Positions 44,332 through 52,202 of a DNA stretch of 64,000 nucleotides are shown piece by piece. The position numbers were made by a program, and so were the translations under genes. Source of the DNA: UBA1309 sp047605645. Lineage in GTDB: Bacteria > Bacteroidota > Bacteroidia > Bacteroidales > Dysgonomonadaceae. Each line of letters opens with the position of its first letter. Position 1 is the first letter of the stretch. The DNA lies in NCBI GenBank assembly GCA_047605645.1, contig JASGFJ010000020.1, forward strand, positions 24,667-88,666, in the 5' to 3' direction. The notes under the pieces are model-generated. The model did not search any database and had not been told where the DNA came from. It saw only the letters and a list, made by a program, of their open reading frames with translations.

Positions 44332-44448
44332 AAGTAAAACTAAAATAAAAATGACCCCGTCGACCAGGATACTTTAGGGGGAATTATAAAATTTTTTCAG
44401 AGGTCAATTTTGCCTTGGCGCGAGGGGGCAACACCCGCCGGATTTTCC

Positions 44449-44927
44449 ACTATACTAGAGAAAACGTTGAAGAAGCTGAATTGTCAAAAGAACAAATCAC
44501 AGAAATAGCAGAAGGCTTGATGAAGATTAGGGAACAATGGGCTTCTGAAGGATGGAACCTTGCTTTGGCAACCTGTGCGGAAAACATTGATTTAGATAAA
44601 TATGGAATTGAGCATAACCGTTGTATTGATGGGGATTTGATGAAACAGTTATTTTCTAAGGACACAGATTTACTTTATTATTTGTCATTTGGAAAACTAC
44701 CTGACAAAAACGTTCTATTTCAGGATGAAATTCCAAGTGAGCAAGTTAACTTAAAAGATAGAGGACAAAGGACAATTTGTGGATGTATGGTAAGTAAAGA
44801 CATTGGGATGTACAATACATGTTCCCATAATTGTGTTTATTGCTATGCTAATTCATCGATAAAATTAGTTGATTCTAATAAAGAAAAATACAATGAAGAT
44901 AACGAAAGTCTAATATTTAAATTGTAA
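44449..44927 (+). pseudogene. DUF1848 protein, C-terminal part (cut by the IS21 element)
   Basis: Right of the IS21 end the frame reads ATCAENIDLDKYGIEHNRCI, GCMVSKDIGMYNTCSHNCVY then CYANS, typical of the C-terminal half of DUF1848 proteins, whose clustered cysteines probably bind an Fe-S centre. Whole proteins are about 300 residues and start with VSRRTDIPAF-type sequence. That half is absent, including on the left side of the IS21. The first residues of the open frame (MARGGNTRRIFH) come from the IS21 end. Not functional as it stands. Confidence 0.75.
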
Positions 44928-45104
44928 AAACACATGCTTCCAGATTCAACCCATTTATACAACTGTCCTCACTATGGATAAATAATTTCAAGAGGTACTT
45001 TAACAAATGAAAACACTTTTGGCGCACACAATTTTGTCCGAAATTATGTCTTTTTTTCGAACAAAACGCCCACAATTCCCTAAAATCCATTGCTAATCAA
45101 AATA

Positions 45105-45163
45105 ATTACCCTATATTTACAACGATTACCTAATAATGGTAATTGTAATATTTTCAAGGTAAT
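45105..45163 (+). promoter_or_regulatory. Nested palindromic operator of the AbiE-like operon
   Basis: ATTACC at 45105-45110 and 45125-45130 (20 bases apart) and GGTAAT at 45138-45143 and 45158-45163 (20 bases apart) are symmetric about the same centre (45134). The last site ends 3 bases before the start codon of the first gene. AbiEi-type antitoxins are known to autorepress through inverted repeats at the promoter, so this is the likely binding site. Confidence 0.75.
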
Positions 45164-45166
45164 TAT

Positions 45167-46144
45167 ATGAATGAAGTATTAGGATATATAGAGAATAACT
45201 TGGGGTTGTCGGTAACAATAACCGATGTTCCTGAGAATGCTTTGAAAAAACTTCCGATGTTCTTAAGCTATGCTTATAACTACAAACTCATAGAGATAGA
45301 GAATGTTTCCTTTCTCCTTGTAGAAGAGAAAGAGAGAAATACTACTGTCATACGAACTGCTGGACAGTTGAACAAGTTCGTGAAGATTTTTCGTGAACAA
45401 GTTGGTCTCTCTCCGATTTTTGTTTTGTATAACTTGAGTCCGCAAATGAGGAGGAATCTGATTGCTAATCGGATTAGCTTCGTTGTTCCCGATAGCCAAT
45501 TGTATTTACCCGAAATGTTGATAGTTCTAAAAGAGAGCAATTTGCAACCGAATTCTTTTCCGGAACTGTTGACTCCATCGGCTCAGCTACTTTTGCTTTA
45601 TCACTTACAAGTAGAACGTTTGGAGTCGTTTTCATTCAAGGGGGTTGCTGAGAAATTAGGTTATTCACCTAAAACGATCACAAAGATAGCCGAAGAATTA
45701 AAGGTTAAGAATATCAGCCAGATTACAGGAACAAAAGAGAAATGCTTTGTATTTGAGGAAGACAGCAAACAATTATGGCAATTATCCGAACCGCAAATGC
45801 AATCGCCGATAATTAAGTCGTATTTTACAAGTTTCAAAGGAATAGAACAATTTTGCAAATCAGGAGATGTTGCATTGGCTCATTATACCTTTCTGAATGA
45901 AACAGGAAAGGAAAGCATTGCTGTTCCGAAAACTGAATTTGATAAATTGAAAGCATCCGACTATTGGGAATATTTAGACGAGATAGAAGGAGATATTCAA
46001 CTTGAGATATGGAAATATAATCCTGCTGTATTAAGCGATAACGGATATATCGACCCTCTGTCTTTGTATCTTTGTTACCGTGAAGATAAAGATGCAAGAG
46101 TGGAAGGAGAAATGGAAAAATTAATAGAACAAAGAAAATGGTAA
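45167..46144 (+). CDS. AbiEi-like winged-helix antitoxin/regulator
   Basis: The 325-residue protein has a central winged HTH (LLYHLQVERLESFSFKGVAE then KLGYSPKTITKIAEELK, residues about 143-185), with N- and C-terminal domains of unknown fold. The gene overlaps the nucleotidyltransferase gene by 7 bases, and its promoter region has a nested palindrome. This arrangement matches type IV AbiE systems in which AbiEi represses the operon and counters the AbiEii toxin. The N-terminal part differs from the short classical AbiEi, so it may be a variant class. Confidence 0.65.
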   Translation: MNEVLGYIENNLGLSVTITDVPENALKKLPMFLSYAYNYKLIEIENVSFLLVEEKERNTTVIRTAGQLNKFVKIFREQVGLSPIFVLYNLSPQMRRNLIANRISFVVPDSQLYLPEMLIVLKESNLQPNSFPELLTPSAQLLLLYHLQVERLESFSFKGVAEKLGYSPKTITKIAEELKVKNISQITGTKEKCFVFEEDSKQLWQLSEPQMQSPIIKSYFTSFKGIEQFCKSGDVALAHYTFLNETGKESIAVPKTEFDKLKASDYWEYLDEIEGDIQLEIWKYNPAVLSDNGYIDPLSLYLCYREDKDARVEGEMEKLIEQRKW

Positions 46145-46908
46145 GAGGATTAGATACGTTTCGTGAATATTTTAGAGATTATGCTGATAATTATGTAATT
46201 ATCGGAGGAACTGCTTGTAATGAAGTTATTGCTGATAAAGGTTTTAGACCACGAGCAACAAAGGATATTGATACTATCCTAATTGTAGAAGCATTAAACG
46301 ATGATTTTGTTAAGCAATTCTGGGAGTTTATTAAAGCGGGAAAATATACTTTATGGCAGACAACGTCTGGAAAAACGCAATTTTATCGTTTCATTAATCC
46401 TGAATTGGAGAGCTTTCCGTTGCAAATAGAACTGTTTTCACGAGAGCCGGATATGATACAAATACCGGAAGATTCGCATTTGACTCCAATTCCTGTGGGA
46501 GAGGATCTTTCAAGTCTCTCGGCAATCTTACTGGATGACGATTACTATAATTATGCAACAACTCATACTGTCGTCCTAGATAATTTGCATTTCATTGATA
46601 GAGATGCAATTATTTTACTAAAAGCAATAGCCTATATCAATAATTCCAATCGGAAAGCGAATGGAGAATCGGTAAGGTCGGAAGAAATCACCAAACATAA
46701 AAACGATATTTTCCGTATCATTTCGACTTATACCGGAGAAGATAGGATTGAAGTTCCCGAAACTATTAAAGCCGACTTACGTACATTTCTCATAATGGTA
46801 GAGAAAGATGGTTTAGAAACGGGAGCCTTATCAAAAGACCTTGGATTGAGCGTGGAGATTTCATTCGAACAGTTTGTTAATCAATTTAAGAACTTGTTTG
46901 AGTTATGA
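46138..46908 (+). CDS. Nucleotidyltransferase, AbiEii-like toxin candidate
   Basis: The 256-residue protein has the DNA polymerase beta-type nucleotidyltransferase motif: NYVIIGGTACNEVI with GG at residues 23-24 and RATKDIDTILIV with Asp43 and Asp45 intact, plus a third acidic strand in FPLQIELFSRE. AbiEii toxins and the related MenA add nucleotides, MenA to tRNA acceptor ends. It lies between the HTH protein and a metallophosphoesterase with overlaps on both sides, so the three proteins are made in step. The target is unknown. Confidence 0.8.
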   Translation: MVRGLDTFREYFRDYADNYVIIGGTACNEVIADKGFRPRATKDIDTILIVEALNDDFVKQFWEFIKAGKYTLWQTTSGKTQFYRFINPELESFPLQIELFSREPDMIQIPEDSHLTPIPVGEDLSSLSAILLDDDYYNYATTHTVVLDNLHFIDRDAIILLKAIAYINNSNRKANGESVRSEEITKHKNDIFRIISTYTGEDRIEVPETIKADLRTFLIMVEKDGLETGALSKDLGLSVEISFEQFVNQFKNLFEL

Positions 46909-47666
46909 AAATCCAATATGCTTCTGATTTACACCTTGAATTTGCTGATAATTCGAGATACTTGAAAGAGAATCCGTTTCTTCCGGTTGGAGATATTCTT
47001 ATTCTTGCCGGAGATGTTGGCTATCTAAATGATGATAATTATTCCAAACATCCTTTCTGGGATTGGGTTTCAGAGAATTTCAAGCAGACTTATGTTGTCA
47101 TCGGCAATCACGAACTCTATAAGTTTACTGATTTAGCAAAGATACCGCAAGGCTTAGTTTGCTCCATTAGAGATAACATCAATGTTTATAATAATGCTGT
47201 CATTAACTTAGAGGGAGTGGATATTATCCTCTCCACTTTATGGGCGAAAATTCCACTGGAAGATGCTTACATTACCGAACGAGGCGTAAGTGATTTTCAT
47301 CGGATTGTCTACAACGACAAATTGTTGACATGGAATATGTTTAACGAAGAGCATGAGAAGTGTTTTAATTTCATCAAACAGAATGTAGAACGAAGTACAG
47401 CAAAGAATATCATCGTAGCGACTCATCATGTTCCTTCGTTTCAATTAGCATCTTCTGATTTTGCAGGAAGTAGGATAAACGGAGCATTTACAGTAGAATT
47501 GCAAAATTACATCAAAACAAGCCCGATTACCTATTGGATTTACGGACATTCACATCGGAATATTGACAAGCAAATCGGCAATACGCAATGTGTAAGTAAT
47601 CAGTTAGGATATGTGTTCCATAATGAGCATTTGAGTTTTGATCCAGAGAAAGTGATAGAGGTGTAA
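46905..47666 (+). CDS. Calcineurin-like metallophosphoesterase coupled to the AbiE-like genes
   Basis: The 253-residue protein has the dinuclear metal motifs MKIQYASDLHLEF, ILILAGDVGYL, YVVIGNHELYK, NIIVATHHVPSF and WIYGHSHRN. It overlaps the nucleotidyltransferase gene by 4 bases. Similar cytosolic phosphoesterases hydrolyse cyclic nucleotides, nucleic acids or cofactor phosphates. Encoded as a third gene with an AbiE pair, it could remove or process the product of the nucleotidyltransferase, but that is inference only. Confidence 0.85.
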   Translation: MKIQYASDLHLEFADNSRYLKENPFLPVGDILILAGDVGYLNDDNYSKHPFWDWVSENFKQTYVVIGNHELYKFTDLAKIPQGLVCSIRDNINVYNNAVINLEGVDIILSTLWAKIPLEDAYITERGVSDFHRIVYNDKLLTWNMFNEEHEKCFNFIKQNVERSTAKNIIVATHHVPSFQLASSDFAGSRINGAFTVELQNYIKTSPITYWIYGHSHRNIDKQIGNTQCVSNQLGYVFHNEHLSFDPEKVIEV

Positions 47667-47697
47667 AATCGAAATATTTATTACAAAAATGCAAAAT

Positions 47698-48441
47698 ATG
47701 AAAAAATACTTTTTTATAGAAAATGAAGCTGTGGAAGATAACAATTATATTCAAGCCCTAAAATTTGCCATTCAATTAAAAAATGATGATAAAGAGGTTG
47801 GTCGAATTGTAATATTGCTTGATACGAAAAAGCAATATTCACTATTAAATCCATTTTTCCCAAATAGACAGCATGACAATTCAGGCAAACTCTCCATTGG
47901 ATCTGTTTCTATTCCTATATTTACATTGAGAACATACCAGCCTTATACTGTTAGCACAAGCGGAAAAGATATTCTTATTACAATAGGGCTAGATCCAGAT
48001 CAATTTAGCAAATTTGAAGATAAGTTTGAAATTAAATACATCATTCATATTCCTTGGAGTATGGAGTATAGCTCAGAGTGGATAAAATCACATAATGCTA
48101 TAAATATTCTCACAGGAGAAGCTTCTGTTTCAGATGTCATAATTGACAAATGGGTCAAAGGTGCTATTGACTGGTTGAAAATAACGTCTTATCCTAATAG
48201 TGGCTTTCATCACCCTAATGATTCGGATAGGTTAAAAGTAGCATCTAATGCTTTGGCACAATTGAAAGCGCAAATTAATCGTGAAGCAATTATTGCATAT
48301 TGCTTAAATACTTCATTAACTATGGATGCTGCAGAAAAAATATGTGACCATTTTAGTAAAGCTCAGATACGCAAATTTAAAGCATCAAAAGATTATAGTT
48401 TATCTTTTCTGAAAGAGAGATGGTCTATAGATAGAGATTAG
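47698..48441 (+). CDS. Unknown protein at the end of the AbiE-like operon
   Basis: The frame opens at 47689, but MKKYFFIENEAVEDNNYIQA at 47698 is the more natural start (247 residues). Contents suggest an alpha/beta fold in the first 130 residues (GRIVILLDTKKQYSLLNPFF, YIIHIPWSMEYSSEWIKSHN) and a helical C-terminus. It follows the phosphoesterase by about 30 bases and is likely co-transcribed. No motif I can name; the position among defence-type genes makes it a candidate effector or regulator. Confidence 0.65.
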   Translation: MKKYFFIENEAVEDNNYIQALKFAIQLKNDDKEVGRIVILLDTKKQYSLLNPFFPNRQHDNSGKLSIGSVSIPIFTLRTYQPYTVSTSGKDILITIGLDPDQFSKFEDKFEIKYIIHIPWSMEYSSEWIKSHNAINILTGEASVSDVIIDKWVKGAIDWLKITSYPNSGFHHPNDSDRLKVASNALAQLKAQINREAIIAYCLNTSLTMDAAEKICDHFSKAQIRKFKASKDYSLSFLKERWSIDRD

Positions 48442-48605
48442 TTTCTTCCATTATCAAAAATATTTTATACCTTTGTTGCGTAGCTCATTGACAGAATGCA
48501 TTAAGCCGAAAATCAACGAAATAGGCACGATACCAATTCGTGGGCGTGGATTTTCAGGCTTTGCTAAGATATTGATTAGACGAGGATTGAATCATTGGTT
48601 CACAA
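48442..48605. other. Right edge of the island
   Basis: Contains CCAATTCGTGGGCGTGGA, sharing CAATTCGTGGGC with the left edge near 40451, a possible integrase arm site. Confidence 0.4.
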
Positions 48606-48619
48606 CCCGTCCATACCGC
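48606..48619 (+). repeat. Right attachment repeat
   Basis: CCCGTCCATACCGC, identical to 40329-40342 in tRNA-Asp, same orientation. The bases before it (GGTTCACAA) resemble the tRNA T loop only in part. Confidence 0.75.
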
Positions 48620-48885
48620 CAAATAAAACTCTAAGCTAGTTATTATCAACTACTTGAAGCTTTTTCTTTTTGATTAGGGACAAATCCGCCAAACAGTCAA
48701 CTCACAGAAATAAAGCATTTTGCCTAAATTTAAAATCCCCAAATAATTTTTTCTCTCAAAAAACTTTATTAATCTAGTGTTTGAATTAAGTTATAAAGAT
48801 TAGATGAAACCATACTTCCATAGATCCTTGTATCAGACTTGATAAACCTCTAAAGAATGACAATTACCCAATTTACCTCCGGGTA
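48620..48885. other. Intergenic stretch right of the island
   Basis: No supported gene or signal. Confidence 0.4.
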
Positions 48886-49197
48886 ATGATTATGGGTCAA
48901 GAAACCCAAATCCCCACCGGCTATGAAATTGGAAAAGACCTTTGGGATAATAAAGCAAAACTCCCAAAGAAGAATCCACTTCGTGCCGTTATTGGAAACA
49001 TTAAATCGAATTTGGAAACCTACCCACTAACGGAGCAAGGAATGGGAGGAGAACTCTCTATTGAGCTTGTCAAGGACTATTGGGACGGAAAAAAGAAGGT
49101 GAAACCCGAAAACACTTCATTTTATGACTACTGTTTTGAATTTAATAAGCCCCCGATGAATGCCTGGATAAATCTATTTCTCTTCTGGTTAATATAA
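48886..49197 (+). CDS. Unknown short protein, possibly a gene fragment
   Basis: The 103-residue frame reads MIMGQETQIPTGYEIGKDLW, NPLRAVIGNIKSNLETYPLT and ends NAWINLFLFWLI. The middle looks like genuine coding sequence, while the hydrophobic end resembles random continuation, so this may be the front of a longer lost gene. I do not recognise the family. It stands between the island's right end and the second toxin-antitoxin pair. Confidence 0.4.
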   Translation: MIMGQETQIPTGYEIGKDLWDNKAKLPKKNPLRAVIGNIKSNLETYPLTEQGMGGELSIELVKDYWDGKKKVKPENTSFYDYCFEFNKPPMNAWINLFLFWLI

Positions 49198-49433
49198 GGC
49201 TAAGGCTGAATCAATCGAACAAAAACTACATATACAATTAACATACAGCATATTACAATTACAAAACAAAAAAAAGGACAGAAACAATATTCTAATCTAG
49301 CCTCCACCTTTCATAAAATAGAATGATTATCCACATCATGAAGAATTATGAAGGAGACAAACTCTCTCCGTAGTTTTGTGTGTTTTACAAAATATTTTAA
49401 ATGCATTTACCCTAAAGTTGATACTTAATTCCT
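49198..49433. other. Intergenic stretch before the toxin-antitoxin operator
   Basis: AT-rich, no gene seen. Confidence 0.4.
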
Positions 49434-49528
49434 ATAGTGCAATCTATACCTATTGTACCTTAAGAGTGTAATATCATCAAAAAAGGCGCCAATAGTGCAA
49501 ACAGATTCGTTTGCACTATTTATCTTTG
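49434..49528 (+). promoter_or_regulatory. Promoter and operator of the XRE/AbiEii pair
   Basis: Perfect palindrome ATAGTGCAAAC (49492-49502), AGATTC, GTTTGCACTAT (49509-49519), directly followed by the -7 box TATCTTTG (49521-49528), 14 bases before the ATG. An extra half-site ATAGTGCAA lies at 49434-49442. Binding would cover the -33 region, so autorepression by the XRE antitoxin is likely. Confidence 0.8.
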
Positions 49529-49542
49529 TAAAAAGATAGAAT

Positions 49543-50034
49543 ATGCGACATGAGCTTGATACATATAAAGGTATTTCTCCCGGAAAAATTATCGACCGAA
49601 GGTTGAAAAAACTCAATCTTAGTCAACGCGCTCTTGCCCGAAAGATTGGTGAACATAGTCAGTCTATTAATGCTGTTATTACAGGACGTAGATCACTCAC
49701 AACAGAGCTTTCAATAAAAATTGAACGAGCATTAGGTTATGAGGAGGGATTTTTACTCGCATTGCAAGCTTATTATAGTGTTGCTGAATATAAACGAAAA
49801 GAGGCCAGCTCTTCTGTTCTTGGTATTCCGAATATCCGCAAAATATTATTTTGGGACACTGATTTTGATAAAATAGATTGGGGACGTTACCGTAAGGCCG
49901 TTATTCAAAGAGTTTTTGAACGCGGGAATGACTCCGAGAAAGAAGAAATTATTCGTTTCTACGGAATTCAACCTTCAGAAATTGATACTTATGAGTCCAC
50001 GAACCGATATCGTATCCGGGCATATACAGAATGA
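49543..50034 (+). CDS. XRE-family antitoxin (HigA-like HTH)
   Basis: The 163-residue protein has an N-terminal HTH (KKLNLSQRALARKIGEHSQS then INAVITGRRSLTTELSIKIE, residues about 22-62) of the HigA/plasmid-antidote kind, then a C-terminal domain with IRKILFWDTDFDKIDWGRYR that probably contacts the toxin. It overlaps the toxin gene by 4 bases. A perfect palindrome at its promoter is its likely operator. This pairing of an HTH protein with an AbiEii-type toxin is known in Bacteroidota. Confidence 0.88.
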   Translation: MRHELDTYKGISPGKIIDRRLKKLNLSQRALARKIGEHSQSINAVITGRRSLTTELSIKIERALGYEEGFLLALQAYYSVAEYKRKEASSSVLGIPNIRKILFWDTDFDKIDWGRYRKAVIQRVFERGNDSEKEEIIRFYGIQPSEIDTYESTNRYRIRAYTE

Positions 50035-50699
50035 ATATGACAAAAGAAACAGGTTTACAATATAATACAGTCGCTCCACTTCTGAAAGAGGTTCTCTATC
50101 AATTGATGGATGAGCCTCTTTTTGAGCCGTTTCGGCTTGTTGGAGGAACAAACCTAAGCCTTCGGTACGGTCATCGCTTGTCAGTAGGTATTGATCTCTT
50201 TACTGATTCAGAATACAGGAGCCTTGATTTTACTTCTTTTGAGAATTACTTACGCTCTAAATATCCATATTATGATTGCAATGATAAAACGTCTATTGTA
50301 GGTATGGGGCGTAGTTATTATGTGGGTAATTCAGAGGAAGATTATATTAAAATCGACTTAATGTATACAGATCCTTTTATAGGGGAAGTGGAAATTCTTG
50401 ATGGAATACGAATGGCATCTGTGGACGATATTGTAGCCATGAAAATGAATATTATTTCCCGCGGAGGTCGGAAGAAAGATTTTTGGGATTTGCACTATCT
50501 GCTGGGATTCTATTCTCTCTCCGAAATGGTTGCTCTGCATGAGAAGCGACATGAATGGGAACACAATGTCGTTGAACTCATTCATAATTTTACGGATTTT
50601 ACTATTGCCGATGATACGCTTGCTCCTGTATGTCTTTTAATGAAGGATTGGGATGATATAAAACTTGATTTGATAGAAGCAGCAGAAAATATGAAATAG
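50031..50699 (+). CDS. AbiEii/AbiGii-family nucleotidyltransferase toxin with altered active site
   Basis: The 222-residue protein has FRLVGGTNLSLRYGHRL with GG at 38-39, then SVGIDLFTDSEYR. The usual motif is S-x-D-I-D-L-F; here the first catalytic Asp is Gly53 (codon GGT at 50187-50189, one base from GAT), with Asp55 kept. The third acidic strand KIDLMYTDPF and later family segments (VDDIVAMKMNIISRGGRKKD then FWDLHYLL) are present. Loss of one metal-binding Asp should cripple catalysis, so this may be an attenuated toxin or a decoy. Confidence 0.85.
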   Translation: MNMTKETGLQYNTVAPLLKEVLYQLMDEPLFEPFRLVGGTNLSLRYGHRLSVGIDLFTDSEYRSLDFTSFENYLRSKYPYYDCNDKTSIVGMGRSYYVGNSEEDYIKIDLMYTDPFIGEVEILDGIRMASVDDIVAMKMNIISRGGRKKDFWDLHYLLGFYSLSEMVALHEKRHEWEHNVVELIHNFTDFTIADDTLAPVCLLMKDWDDIKLDLIEAAENMK

Positions 50700-51470
50700 A
50701 GTAAATTATTCTCATCGTTCCTGTTGAAAAAAATGACATTCAATCAAACTGCCACATGTAAAAGCTTCAGGAAAGCAGATATTTTTTCCTTTTCAAACGT
50801 TCTCTGGGCTTCTGGGGAGGGAATAAAAAAGGATTTAAGCACAAACTCCATGGAAGCATAGCACTCTGGGATTGTAGCTTTCACAAAGAAAGAGCCTTAT
50901 TCTATTTGGATTTATTCCTTTCTATCATTAAATCTAAAACATTCCTAAATCGGGAACTCATATTTCCCTTATATCCCAGCTTCCATGCCTGCCTCATTAT
51001 GAATTTATTGAAAGGTAGAAGTTTATTTCCTTCTGATTGATTACATTCTATGACTAATCTCTGCGAGGATTGTTGCTTTGTCCGCTGGATGTTAAAATCC
51101 AGAAAATCAAAATTCCGTTCAAATTGCGACCTGTAATGCAGTCTGAAGGAATTGCCATAGCAAACCAACTGCTAGAAATTGACTTTACCATGAATGCTCA
51201 AAATAGGCCAAAGAATCTCTGTTACAAACTCTTTGTACCACTTGGTAAATGGTTGCTGCATACCGGATAAACATTGCAGACAAAGCGAACCATATAATAA
51301 TTTAGAAAAATTGTAAGTCATGAAAATCATATTTTACAAACAGTAGTCTATTTTATAAACGCACTGTTTTTCAATACATTACAAAAAACACAACCAAAGT
51401 ATATCACTGATAATCAAAATACTAACTATAAATTTAACAAACTATTGATAAAATAGAATACCTTTTATAT
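50700..51470. other. Long stretch without a supported gene
   Basis: Minus-strand frame 50902-51168 reads KLLPFNKFIMRQAWKLGYKG then NMSSRFRNVLDLMIERNKS, which looks weakly coding, and an overlapping plus frame is no better. I see no start signal or family. It may be debris between the toxin-antitoxin pair and the sigma locus. Confidence 0.3.
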
Positions 51471-51478
51471 TATTTTTG
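51471..51478 (+). promoter_or_regulatory. -7 box of the sigma/FecR/SusCD locus
   Basis: TATTTTTG fits TAnnTTTG and lies 28 bases before the sigma ATG (51507). Confidence 0.6.
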
Positions 51479-51506
51479 TCATTAATTCGGTCAAAAATAA
51501 ATTTTG

Positions 51507-52112
51507 ATGCCTCAACCGATATTAGATAAAAAAGAATTTTCTGAATTATGGATTTTATTCATAGGAGGAGAAGATAATGCCTTTTCTCAGATATACAGGT
51601 TAAGTTACAGAATGTTATACGCTTACGGTTTAAGTTTTAGGGTTACAGAAGAACAGGTAAGGGATATAATACAGGATTTATTTGTCAAGCTCTATACAAA
51701 GCCTGATTTAATCAAAGACGACACAACCTTAAGGCCCTTTTTATTTACAGCTATTCGCAATGCTTGTATTAATTGTATAAAAGCGAACCACAGAAATACA
51801 GAAATAGAAAAGCTTGAAGAATTTAATCCAAGCTTTTCTATCAATGAAAATATAATAGAAGATAAAGAAGAGGAAGCAAGGGTAAGTACCCTTATTCAAA
51901 AGATACTAGCCGACCTAACTGTACGTCAAAGAGAAATAATTTATTTGAAATTTTTTCATCAGATGGAATATGAGGAGATTTCAAAAATAATGAATATGAC
52001 AGAACAAGCTGCAAGAAATCTGATTTATAGGGCAATGGATAAAATCAGAAAAAAGAACTCCAAATACGATTATTGTATATTCTTCATTTTGCTCGTTTAC
52101 TATTGCAAATAA
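51507..52112 (+). CDS. ECF RNA polymerase sigma factor of the SusCD locus
   Basis: A 201-residue ECF sigma from ATG 51507 (MPQPILDKKEFSELWILFIG); an upstream in-frame TTG is less likely. Region 2: EEQVRDIIQDLFVKLYTKPD. Region 4: TVRQREIIYLKFFHQMEYEE then ISKIMNMTEQAARNLIYRAM. It is followed by a FecR anti-sigma gene and by SusC with an STN domain, the standard transenvelope signalling set in which substrate binding at SusC releases sigma. Confidence 0.94.
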   Translation: MPQPILDKKEFSELWILFIGGEDNAFSQIYRLSYRMLYAYGLSFRVTEEQVRDIIQDLFVKLYTKPDLIKDDTTLRPFLFTAIRNACINCIKANHRNTEIEKLEEFNPSFSINENIIEDKEEEARVSTLIQKILADLTVRQREIIYLKFFHQMEYEEISKIMNMTEQAARNLIYRAMDKIRKKNSKYDYCIFFILLVYYCK

Positions 52113-52202
52113 CTACTTTTTTGAAAAAGAGATAAAAAACTGATTATAAAATTTATCTCTCATTGTATACATAAATATAACCGCATAAAGAATTATGTAT
52201 AC

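Larger units (their letters stand above)
41962..44448. mobile_element. IS21-family insertion sequence with about 44-bp terminal inverted repeats
   Basis: GGAAAATCCGGCGGG then C/T, GTTGCCCCCTCGC and on to GGCAAAATTG occur at 41962-42004 and inverted at 44405-44448 with a few differences. Between them are istA (broken) and istB (intact) in the usual order. The 2.49-kb size suits IS21. I could not find an obvious target-site duplication at the flanks, and the DUF1848 gene on the right has no left half on the other side, so a deletion probably accompanied or followed insertion. Confidence 0.85.
40343..48619. mobile_element. Integrative genomic island in tRNA-Asp (about 8.3 kb)
   Basis: Bounded by the 14-bp repeat of the tRNA-Asp 3' end. 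It carries a truncated integrase next to the tRNA, an unknown gene, an IS21 insertion, a broken DUF1848 gene and a cargo operon with AbiEi/AbiEii-like genes, a phosphoesterase and an unknown gene. The 12-mer CAATTCGTGGGC occurs near both ends (about 40451 and 48534) and CCCACGA copies lie near the left end, possible integrase arm sites. With the integrase catalytic domain gone, the island is probably immobile. Confidence 0.65.

Noticed and set aside
48606..48619. Second partial tRNA gene
   Set aside because: Only the 14 bases of the acceptor/T-arm end match; there is no cloverleaf upstream, consistent with an attachment site.
50902..51168. 88-codon minus-strand ORF
   Set aside because: Weakly coding look, but no start signal, family or partner; kept only as a note on the region.
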